Under the pieces are notes generated by a model. The model saw only the letters and a list, made by a program, of their open reading frames with translations, had not been told where the DNA came from and did no database searches. Both the position numbers and the translations under genes were made by a program. 64,000 bases of DNA from Candidatus Woesearchaeota archaeon (GTDB taxonomy: Archaea > Nanobdellota > Nanobdellia > Woesearchaeales > ARS49). Positions 8,572 to 15,169 of this stretch are shown one piece after another (positions within the stretch are counted from its first letter, which is position 1; every line of letters starts with the position of its first letter). The stretch lies in contig JASMHM010000002.1 of the NCBI GenBank assembly GCA_030750765.1, positions 124,001 through 188,000 of the forward strand. The letters are read 5' to 3'.

Positions 8572-9428
8572 GATTTGCCTCCGAACATACCTTTAGGTTT
8601 GAATAAGAGGAAGACGAATAATAGGGCGAATGCTATTGCGTCTTTGTAGCCACTAGGTAGCCACCAGATGCCTATGTTTTCTACTAAGCCTACGAATAAT
8701 GATCCTGCCACGCTTCCTGGCACAGAGCTCATGCCTCCGATGACTGCTCCGGTAAAGCCCTTGATGATCATGCTCGTGCCCATTTCTGGGAATAAATTTT
8801 GTTCTAGTCCTACAAGAATGCCTGCCACGCCTGCTAGTCCTGAGCCTATCATGAAGACGTAGGTGTACATTTTTTGTGGGTTGATGCCTACGGTTTGCGC
8901 CACCGCATTGTTGTCTGCTGTCGCACGCATCGCCTTACCTAGCTTTGTGTGCTTCATAAAGAAGTATAAGCCTATCAGTAGGAGGAAGACCATGGCGATG
9001 ATGATCACTTGTAGTTGTGTTATCCTTGCACCCCATACATCAAACACAGGATTGGTTATAGGGATGCTTTTGACGTCTGCACCTGCTACTGCGAGTATTG
9101 CAGAGTTCAATAGTATCATTAAGCCTATGCTTGCTATTAAGAGAACAGCTGCCGAGGCCTTTCTTTTTCTTAGAGGTCTGTACACTATCCAGTCAATGAC
9201 TGCTCCAAAGATGCTTGCAATGATTATGGTGAGGATGATGCTTAAAGGAAGTCCTAATCCTAGCTTGATTAGTAGGTAGAAGATGTAGGCTGCGAATGCT
9301 ACAACACTTCCATGAGCGAAGTGGACGAATTTTGTGACGTTGTATATCAGAGAGAAGCCTGTTGCGACAAGCGCGTAGATGCTGCCTATTATCAGCCCAT
9401 TCATGATGAGCTGCACTGCAACTGACAT
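8568..9428 (-). CDS. livH: Branched-chain amino acid ABC transporter permease LivH
   Basis: 286 residues, polytopic. GFSLIYNVTKFVHFAHGSVV is the LivH counterpart of the LivM signature, and GFTGAVIGGMSSVPGSVAGS is the coupling loop. First gene of the transporter operon: an AGGAGG SD-like site lies 14 nt before the ATG and a TTAAAA element about 30 nt upstream. The binding protein gene (11299-12486) lies 1.9 kb upstream on the same strand, separated by a pseudogene, a toxin-antitoxin pair and a cyclophilin gene. Confidence 0.92.
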   Translation of the reverse strand: MSVAVQLIMNGLIIGSIYALVATGFSLIYNVTKFVHFAHGSVVAFAAYIFYLLIKLGLGLPLSIILTIIIASIFGAVIDWIVYRPLRKRKASAAVLLIASIGLMILLNSAILAVAGADVKSIPITNPVFDVWGARITQLQVIIIAMVFLLLIGLYFFMKHTKLGKAMRATADNNAVAQTVGINPQKMYTYVFMIGSGLAGVAGILVGLEQNLFPEMGTSMIIKGFTGAVIGGMSSVPGSVAGSLFVGLVENIGIWWLPSGYKDAIAFALLFVFLLFKPKGMFGGKS

Positions 9429-9563
9429 ACTAGTCGTTTCGTCCTCCTGTTTTTAAGTGTTGCGCCAAACCTTTATGCCTCACTATATTCAGGACTATTC
9501 GTCTCGCGTTTGGTTCAGATGTCATAATACCGATCAAGCAATACTTTCTTCTCTGGTCACTAA

Positions 9564-9779
9564 TGTGGCTGCGGATGTGAACAGTCAACGAAAAAAGCAG
9601 CATGCACGCCACAAGACCGATTGGTTGAGGGCTGCCCAGAAAGACTGCACCAGGTGTGTGGCTTGTGGGATGGCGCAAAAATACAATGCATTAAGGCTCC
9701 TTGTGGTCAAACCTTTGATCATGAATGCTTAGCGTGTCAGAATCCGGATGTGCTTTGGTGGCAAGAAGGGGCTTGTTAG
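9564..9779 (+). pseudogene. Decayed Kazal-type inhibitor-like lipoprotein gene
   Basis: In the frame ending at the TAG at 9777-9779, 71 cysteine-rich codons follow a TAA at 9561-9563. CTPQDRLVEGCPERLHQVCG, then KIQCIKAPCGQTF, then HECLACQNPDVLWWQEGAC matches the Kazal-like domain of archaeal secreted proteins (C...CP...VCG...C...C...C..C...GxC). No start codon precedes it in frame. Just upstream, a different frame encodes a hydrophobic stretch (KQYFLLWSLM) that would make a lipoprotein signal peptide leading into the CGCGC run. So the start is lost and a frameshift separates signal from domain. It ends against the HEPN gene. Confidence 0.6.
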
Positions 9780-10156
9780 TGCGATACCATACCCTTTACT
9801 TCTTTCACCAAGATCGCGAACAATGATTTAGCCACACCTACGGCATACTCCACATCCTCATCTGTAGGCGCATACCCTTCGTAGTTTATGTTGTGACGCA
9901 AGTCTCGGAGATTGTAAAGAACATTTAGGGGCCTATTCACCTTCACATCCAGCTTGGTTAAGACCGTTAGTTGACTGGTGTGATCTTTTGATTTAATTCC
10001 TCGGTGGACAAGAACCGCGTCACCGAGCATACGAAAGCATTCGTAAATATTACGAACAATGGTGGCGTTTGATTGTGATGAAGTCTTGAGTGATAGCGTA
10101 AATTGCATGTCCCGTTCCGCAGCCGCAAGAATGCTTTGGGGCTTCCGACTAAGCAT
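9776..10156 (-). CDS. HEPN-domain protein, putative toxin of an MNT/HEPN pair
   Basis: 126 residues, helical. The segment YNLRDLRHNINYEGYAPTDE, with the Arg/His-rich R-x3-H motif, followed by helix VEYAVGVAKSLFAIL resembles the conserved end of HEPN proteins, whose RxH-type motif is the RNase or AMP-acceptor site in known pairs. The start codon overlaps the stop of the nucleotidyltransferase gene (TAATG), so translation is coupled. Toxin activity is inferred from pairing, not from a complete catalytic motif. Confidence 0.7.
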   Translation of the reverse strand: MLSRKPQSILAAAERDMQFTLSLKTSSQSNATIVRNIYECFRMLGDAVLVHRGIKSKDHTSQLTVLTKLDVKVNRPLNVLYNLRDLRHNINYEGYAPTDEDVEYAVGVAKSLFAILVKEVKGMVSH

Positions 10157-10734
10157 TAAGGACGAACCTCCAGAAAACCGTCAAGAACTATTCCATTTGC
10201 TATGTCCGCAAACAGATTTACATCCACATGTTTTCTTGAAAAGACGTGAAGCGTTACAGGGACGGAGGATCTATGACCTACCTTTATGTGTCCAAACGGA
10301 ATTGGTCGACGCGAAGAACCCTCAGACTCTACAGCAATGTCAATGTCGCTGTCGGTCGTGTCTTGACCTTTACGATAACTTCCGAAAAACACTATAGCTC
10401 TCGCTTGTGGATACTGTTGTTGAATATCAGGTAGAAGTCCCGATGCGTAAAGCTCGCTCAGATTAAAGGGAATTTTCAGAGTAGTATTGTATTCATGATC
10501 TAGGCTACACGTGATTCTCCACACCCTTCCCAAAACATCAATATTAAGAAAACCATCGGCCGCAAGCCGCGTCACCACACGGTTTGCCGTGGTTTTTGCG
10601 ATACGTACGGCTTCGGCAAGATCACTTAACCCTACCGGGTCCTCCGGATGTGCAAAAAACCAATATATCACTCTCAGAAGACTTTCCTCCTCAGATACAA
10701 AGGATCGGGTTCTTTTTCTTGATTTTCTCTTCAT
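10156..10734 (-). CDS. HTH-nucleotidyltransferase (MNT) antitoxin-type protein
   Basis: 192 residues. Residues about 15-75 form a winged-HTH (EESLLRVIYWFFAHPEDPV then AKTTANRVVTRLAADGFLNI). Residues about 110-135 hold the minimal nucleotidyltransferase motif VFFGSYRKGQDTTDSDIDIA, with GS and DxD intact. In known MNT/HEPN pairs the nucleotidyltransferase AMPylates the HEPN toxin. Fusion to an N-terminal HTH suggests it also binds its own promoter, where three 20-bp repeats lie (10740-10799). Confidence 0.85.
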   Translation of the reverse strand: MKRKSRKRTRSFVSEEESLLRVIYWFFAHPEDPVGLSDLAEAVRIAKTTANRVVTRLAADGFLNIDVLGRVWRITCSLDHEYNTTLKIPFNLSELYASGLLPDIQQQYPQARAIVFFGSYRKGQDTTDSDIDIAVESEGSSRRPIPFGHIKVGHRSSVPVTLHVFSRKHVDVNLFADIANGIVLDGFLEVRP

Positions 10735-10739
10735 ACCCT

Positions 10740-10799
10740 ATAGTAACCAAGAGAACTATATAAACTTTTCGGAAACCATATGAACTTTTAGAGAACCAT
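10740..10799. promoter_or_regulatory. Three tandem 20-bp repeats over the MNT/HEPN promoter
   Basis: Units at 10740-10759, 10760-10779 and 10780-10799. Read on the minus strand, each begins AT[GA]GTT and ends with AT-rich CAT/TAT; units one and two share 16 of 20 positions, and the third is more diverged. The TATA box TTTATATAG of the MNT gene straddles units two and three. A 20-bp period is about two helical turns, which suits a repressor binding one DNA face and covering the promoter; the HTH-MNT protein is the obvious candidate (inference). Confidence 0.6.
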
Positions 10800-11302
10800 T
10801 ATTGCAGGTAAGCCTTCACAATAACCACATCTTCTACTGGGCGGTCGCTTTGGGTTTCTACTTTACTAATCTTCTCAACAACATCCATACCCTTGACTAC
10901 CTTGCCGAAGACAGGATGTTTGGCGTCCAGATAGCCATTATCTACTAAGTTGATGAAGAACTGGCTTCCACCCGTGTTCGGGCCTGCATTGGCCATGCTG
11001 AGCGTGCCTGGCTCGTTACGGTTGTGGTCAGTAAATTCATCTTTGATTTTGTAGCCAGCGTCTCCTGTTCCGGTTCCTGTAGGGTCTCCACCTTGGATCA
11101 TGAAGTTAGGGATGATCCTATGGAAGATGACGCCACCATAGAAGCCTTCTTCTACAAGCTTCTTGAAATTGCCTGCAGTTACTGGCATGTCTGTAAAGAG
11201 TTCTACCTCGATGTCGCCGTGGTTGGTCTCTAGTATTACGTTTCCGGTCATAGTGTTACCTGCGCATGCGGTTAATAATAAAAGAAAAAATAATTTTTTC
11301 AT
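10799..11302 (-). CDS. Cyclophilin-type peptidyl-prolyl isomerase, lipoprotein
   Basis: 167 residues. Starts with a lipoprotein signal ([13 protein letters not shown], lipid-acceptor Cys13), then a compact cyclophilin domain: [34 protein letters not shown] and [17 protein letters not shown], retaining the catalytic Arg of FHR and the FFI motif. It would assist proline isomerisation of proteins outside the membrane. Overlaps the 3' end of the solute-binding protein gene by 4 nt and is probably cotranscribed with it. Confidence 0.92.
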   Translation of the reverse strand: MKKLFFLLLLTACAGNTMTGNVILETNHGDIEVELFTDMPVTAGNFKKLVEEGFYGGVIFHRIIPNFMIQGGDPTGTGTGDAGYKIKDEFTDHNRNEPGTLSMANAGPNTGGSQFFINLVDNGYLDAKHPVFGKVVKGMDVVEKISKVETQSDRPVEDVVIVKAYLQ

Positions 11303-12486
11303 TCGATCTTGACTACCTTTCCGTCTTGGATTTGCTGGATAGCAAAGTCAAGTATGGGATCGCCGAACTCGTCCATGGTGAGCTTACCGATAGCACCTTC
11401 CCAGTCTTTGGTGGCTGCTAGGGCATCTCTTACCTTTTCAGTGTCCTCGCCGTGTTCCTTCATGGCGTCTGCCACTAGGTAGAGTGCGTCTCTGGCTGCT
11501 GCTTGGTAGAAGGGGAAGGCAGGTTCGCCGTGCTTGGCTCGGTAGTCTGCCATCACTTTCTTTGCAATCTCGCCTTCTTCGTCAAAGGCTGCCTCTACGC
11601 CAGTTATGCCTTCAAACAATACAGCATGTTCCTTGACGATGTCTCTTCCGATCAACACTTCTGCTGTGAAGATGGCCACGTCAAACTTTAGCTGGTTTGC
11701 TTGCGTGATCACTTTTACTGCGCTTGCAGGGAACTGTGGCACGTAGTACAACACGTCAGGGTTTTTCTTTTTGAGCTTCAAGAGCGTTGTCTTGTAGTCA
11801 GTGTCCTCTGTGTTGTAGCTTTCTGCTGCCACGATCTCTCCGCCAAAGTCTATGAAGACCTCGTTGAACACTTTGTGTAGGCCTTGGGAGTAATCCGTGT
11901 TTGCTGATAGTATGGCTGCTTTTCTGAAGCCTAGGTCGTAGGCTGCTTGTGCTGCCACTCCGCCTGCAAAGGCATCAGAAGGTGCTGTTCTGAAGATGTA
12001 TTCTCCAGCGTTGCTGATGTCTGGGCTTGTTGCGGATGGAGAAATCATGATGACTCCTGCTTCCTCAACAATGGGTGCTGCGCCTAACGTTTCGCCAGAG
12101 CATACTCCGCCAAAGATTACTTTGACTTCGTCCACGTTGACTAGCTTGTTAGCTGCGGTTGCTCCGTCTTTAGGATTGCATTTTCCATCTTCTAGTATGA
12201 TGCGTACGTTCTTACCGTTGATACCACCTTCTGCGTTTAGTGTGTCAACGGCTATTAAGAGTTGTCTGGAGATGGGCTCGCCGTAGGCTGCTCCGTCTCC
12301 TGATAAGGGCATGATTGCGCCCATGACGATCTCTCCGCTAGAGGTAGGAGTTTCGACAGGTGTCTCTGCAGGTTCTTCGACCTTTACAGGTGTCTCAACC
12401 TCGAAGGGTGCGCCTGGCACGGCTTCTTGCGGCGTACCGCACGATGCTAGCAATAATATTCCGATTAGTAACCAAACCTTTTTCAT
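11299..12486 (-). CDS. livK: Branched-chain amino acid ABC transporter substrate-binding lipoprotein
   Basis: 395 residues from the chosen ATG. A lipoprotein signal ([16 protein letters not shown]) and a Pro/Glu-rich linker precede a type I periplasmic binding fold: [51 protein letters not shown] and [20 protein letters not shown]. The frame is open to 12555, but a TATA box CTTTATATATAAC lies about 25 nt before the ATG at 12486, and the signal peptide starts there. It probably serves the livHMGF permease downstream on the same strand. Confidence 0.9.
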   Translation of the reverse strand: MKKVWLLIGILLLASCGTPQEAVPGAPFEVETPVKVEEPAETPVETPTSSGEIVMGAIMPLSGDGAAYGEPISRQLLIAVDTLNAEGGINGKNVRIILEDGKCNPKDGATAANKLVNVDEVKVIFGGVCSGETLGAAPIVEEAGVIMISPSATSPDISNAGEYIFRTAPSDAFAGGVAAQAAYDLGFRKAAILSANTDYSQGLHKVFNEVFIDFGGEIVAAESYNTEDTDYKTTLLKLKKKNPDVLYYVPQFPASAVKVITQANQLKFDVAIFTAEVLIGRDIVKEHAVLFEGITGVEAAFDEEGEIAKKVMADYRAKHGEPAFPFYQAAARDALYLVADAMKEHGEDTEKVRDALAATKDWEGAIGKLTMDEFGDPILDFAIQQIQDGKVVKIE

Positions 12487-12568
12487 GCTCGTGGGGAGTT
12501 TGAAGTTATATATAAAGATTGCTAGTAGAATAGAGATCGTTTTTAAACCGCCCACACATTAAGACTCC

Positions 12569-14437
12569 ATGTGCGGTATTATAGGGTTGTTTGCTCCAGG
12601 AGCAGAGAAGGCGGTTGCTAAGGCAGTGAAGGCCATGCATCGTGGCAAGGATGGAGAAGCCATGATGAAGCTGCATAACGGTGCTATCGGACATTGCTTG
12701 CATGCCATGACTGGTAAGGTCAAGCAGCCACTGAAAGGAAAGGGCGTGTTGGTGGCAAATTGCGAAATCTACAATTACAAAGAGTTAGGAGAAGGCAACG
12801 ACGCCCAAGTGTTGCTCAATGTTTTGGACAAAGAAGGCATTGACGGGTTGGACAAGCTTGATGGCGTGTACGCGTTTGCCTACATCACAGACAAAGAAGT
12901 GATTCTTGCTCGCGATTACTGGGGCGTCAAACCATTATACTACTCCACCAGGCCGTTTGCGTTTGCTTCTGAAAAGAATTTGTTAAAAGGATGCAGAGGG
13001 ATTAAAGCACTACACCCAAGACAACTACTCAAGTATGATGGGAAAACGATAAGCTTTGAAGCACGCAAGTCGCGCAAGGGAGAGGATAGCTTTGCCAACG
13101 CGGTCTTGAAAAGAGTGCCAGAACAACCCTTTGGTGTGATGCTGTCAGGCAACGACAGCTTCATGATAAGTAAAGTGTTACAAGACAACAACATCAAAGC
13201 AAAATACTACACGGTAGGCTTGGAGGGCAGCAAGGATATCGCTACTGCGGTAGAGTTTGCAAAAGTTAACGAACTCGACCACACCATCATACAGATCAGT
13301 CCTGAAGTCGTGAAGCGAACCTTACCCATAGTTTGCGATCTTGCAGAAAGCTCCCAACCACAAGAGGTAGAAAGCGCCTTAATTACGTTCTTGGCAACCG
13401 CACAAGCAGCAAAGAATGATTGCAAAGCAATGCTGTCCGGCATGGGAGCAGACGAAGTGTTAGGAAGTTATGAAAGACAGCAAGAAGGCGACACAAAAAA
13501 TGAAAGATTGTCCTTCTTGAGAAGACTCTTTGACACTAACTTGTACGCACAAGACGTGGTGAGCATGGTGAACGCCGTAGAAATCCGCCTACCCTTCCTA
13601 GACACGGGCTTTGTGAGCTCGTGCTTGGTGAACGCCACCACCAAAGAACAACTAGCTGAAGAAGTAGGTATCTCTTTGGTAAAAAGAACCGCACCACAAT
13701 ACGGCAGCGGCATAAGCAAAGTAATCAAGGACAAAAAAAAGTATCAAGCAACCTACGCACCACCCAATCTGAAGATTGCCGCACTGCTTTCTGGAGGAAA
13801 GGACTCTGTACATGCGTTGGACATCATGAAGAGTATGGGCTATGAAATTGGTTGTGCCATCACGCTACATTCTGAAAACAAGGATTCGTTCTTGTACCAC
13901 ACCCCCAACACGCATCTTGTAAAGTTACAAGCAGAAGCCATGAAGATTCCGTTGCTCGAACAGCAAACACGTGGCGAGCCAGATGCTGAGTTGGAAGATT
14001 TGAAAACTGCACTAGTACAGGCAAAGAAAGTGCACGACATCGAAGGCGTCGTTTGCGGAGCGTTGTTCTCACAATACCAACGAGACAGAATGGAAAGGGT
14101 TTGTGAAGAACTAGGATTGGTACTCTTTGCCCCATTGTGGCACAAGCCACAAGAGGCTCAATTGGTTGAAGTGCTAGACAAAGGTTATGAAGTAGTCATC
14201 GTTTCCACCGCAGCAGATGGGTTGGACAAGAGCTTTTTGGGAAAGCCATTAACAAAAGAAGATATTGATAGGTTAAAGCGAGTTCCTGGAGTAAACATCG
14301 CGGGTGAAGGTGGAGAATACGAAACGTTAGTAACGTTTGCTCCGTTTTTTGACAAGCGAATAGAGCTCGGAAAGACCACCATCAAAGAAGATAAGCATAC
14401 GAGTTTGCTCGTCGTGGAAGAAGCAGCATTGTCGTAA
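12569..14437 (+). CDS. Glutaminase / asparagine-synthase-like / diphthine-ammonia ligase (Dph6) fusion
   Basis: 622 residues in three parts. Residues 1-170 form a class II glutamine amidotransferase domain starting MCGIIGLF with nucleophile Cys2. Residues about 180-390 resemble asparagine synthase: GADE is kept, but the ATP-binding loop reads VMLSGNDSFM instead of the usual SGGxDS. Residues about 398-622 form a complete Dph6/MJ0570-type domain with ALLSGGKDSVHAL, VCGALFSQYQRDRMERVCEE and GEGGEYETLV. Dph6 amidates diphthine on elongation factor 2, normally using free ammonium. The fusion suggests glutamine-fed diphthamide synthesis (inference). Leaderless start about 27 nt after a TTTTTAAAC element. 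Confidence 0.88.
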   Translation: MCGIIGLFAPGAEKAVAKAVKAMHRGKDGEAMMKLHNGAIGHCLHAMTGKVKQPLKGKGVLVANCEIYNYKELGEGNDAQVLLNVLDKEGIDGLDKLDGVYAFAYITDKEVILARDYWGVKPLYYSTRPFAFASEKNLLKGCRGIKALHPRQLLKYDGKTISFEARKSRKGEDSFANAVLKRVPEQPFGVMLSGNDSFMISKVLQDNNIKAKYYTVGLEGSKDIATAVEFAKVNELDHTIIQISPEVVKRTLPIVCDLAESSQPQEVESALITFLATAQAAKNDCKAMLSGMGADEVLGSYERQQEGDTKNERLSFLRRLFDTNLYAQDVVSMVNAVEIRLPFLDTGFVSSCLVNATTKEQLAEEVGISLVKRTAPQYGSGISKVIKDKKKYQATYAPPNLKIAALLSGGKDSVHALDIMKSMGYEIGCAITLHSENKDSFLYHTPNTHLVKLQAEAMKIPLLEQQTRGEPDAELEDLKTALVQAKKVHDIEGVVCGALFSQYQRDRMERVCEELGLVLFAPLWHKPQEAQLVEVLDKGYEVVIVSTAADGLDKSFLGKPLTKEDIDRLKRVPGVNIAGEGGEYETLVTFAPFFDKRIELGKTTIKEDKHTSLLVVEEAALS

Positions 14438-14483
14438 ATCTTCCAGTATTTCTACCACAACGCATATAAACCAAAAGGTTTAA

Positions 14484-14499
14484 GATATCCTCGGATATC
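14484..14499. promoter_or_regulatory. 16-bp palindrome at the start of a toxin-antitoxin operon
   Basis: GATATCC-TC-GGATATC is a perfect 7-bp inverted repeat ending one base before the ATG of the DUF4258 gene. A TATA box CATATAAAC at about 14462-14470 puts the transcription start inside it, so bound protein would block initiation. The downstream antitoxin, with its AbrB-type domain, is the likely ligand (inference). Confidence 0.5.
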
Positions 14500-14500
14500 C

Positions 14501-14707
14501 ATGATTATATATACAAGACATGCCATCTACAAAAGAGATGCACTGGGTTTGGATAAGGCGGCAGTACGCCGCGTGATCCGCCAAGGCATGAAATGGATTA
14601 ATCATGGTGGAAAGTGGCACGCAAACATGGAGGGATTGGAGGTCGTCTTCCTCAAAAAGGGAGGAAGTATCACCGTGATTACGTTGTACCTCGCTTGGAA
14701 AAAATGA
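14501..14707 (+). CDS. DUF4258-type RelE-like protein, putative toxin
   Basis: 68 residues. IYTRHAIYKRDALGLDKAAV, then VIRQGMKWINHGGKWHANM and a C-terminal strand GSITVITLYLAWKK fit the DUF4258 family, small RelE/HicA-like proteins that usually precede a YgiT-type antitoxin. Ends in an ATGA overlap with the antitoxin gene. Toxin activity is inferred from the arrangement. Confidence 0.75.
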   Translation: MIIYTRHAIYKRDALGLDKAAVRRVIRQGMKWINHGGKWHANMEGLEVVFLKKGGSITVITLYLAWKK

Positions 14708-15030
14708 AAACGTGTATTTTTTGCGGAGGAGGAATCAAAAGGCAAAAGGTCGCATACGCAGAGTTCGGTGTTCCTCTAGGTCGTTTTGACGCATTCGTCT
14801 GTCAAAAATGCGGCGAAGAATTCTTTGATGAGGCCACCGCGGACAAGATTCAGGCTGCCTCAAAGAAGGCGGGCTTGTTTGGACTCGGTAGGAAAGTGAA
14901 AATCGCAGAGTTGGGCAACAGCTTTGCAGTACGTATTCCTAAGGATCTTGCAAAACTCATTAAGCTGAAGAAAGGACAAGAAGTCAGCATTACTCCTGAT
15001 GGAAAAAAAGCGTTCCGTATCGAGGTTTAG
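14704..15030 (+). CDS. YgiT-type zinc-finger/AbrB antitoxin
   Basis: 108 residues from the ATG overlapping the toxin stop; the frame is open further upstream inside the toxin gene. The N-terminus has two CxxC pairs (CIFCGGGI and FVCQKCGEEFF), the YgiT/MqsA zinc domain that sequesters the toxin. The C-terminus (KIAELGNSFAVRIPKDLAKL then LKKGQEVSITP) is an AbrB/SpoVT DNA-binding hairpin. This is a hybrid of MqsA-type zinc domain and AbrB-type DNA binder. The last bases overlap the antisense eL41 gene. Confidence 0.82.
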   Translation: MKTCIFCGGGIKRQKVAYAEFGVPLGRFDAFVCQKCGEEFFDEATADKIQAASKKAGLFGLGRKVKIAELGNSFAVRIPKDLAKLIKLKKGQEVSITPDGKKAFRIEV

Positions 15031-15137
15031 CTTGATGCTCTAGCACGGCGCTTTCGCCGCTCTTTCTTGATGCGCTTCCGTTGCCACTTCCATCGCATCT
15101 GCCTCTTCTTTTTCCAACGTCGAGAACTACGCTTCAC
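15027..15137 (-). CDS. rpl41e: Ribosomal protein eL41 (GTG start)
   Basis: 36 residues, almost all Arg, Lys and Trp: a KRSSRRWKKKRQ segment followed by MRWKWQRKRIKKERRKRRAR. This matches archaeal L41e, whose typical form begins MKRRPRKWKKK then MRWKW. The matching start is a GTG at 15135-15137; an internal ATG would remove 13 residues. A TTTATAAAC TATA box at about 15160-15168 lies 25-30 nt upstream. The 3' end overlaps the end of the convergent antitoxin gene by 4 nt. Confidence 0.85.
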   Translation of the reverse strand: MKRSSRRWKKKRQMRWKWQRKRIKKERRKRRARASS

Positions 15138-15169
15138 TGCTATAAAAGAAAGTGGGCCGTTTATAAAGC

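Noticed and set aside
9457-9732. A 91-codon plus-strand frame upstream of livH
   Set aside because: The composition is not protein-like. The cysteine-rich Kazal pattern is in another frame of the same DNA, which explains the CxxC-like appearance.
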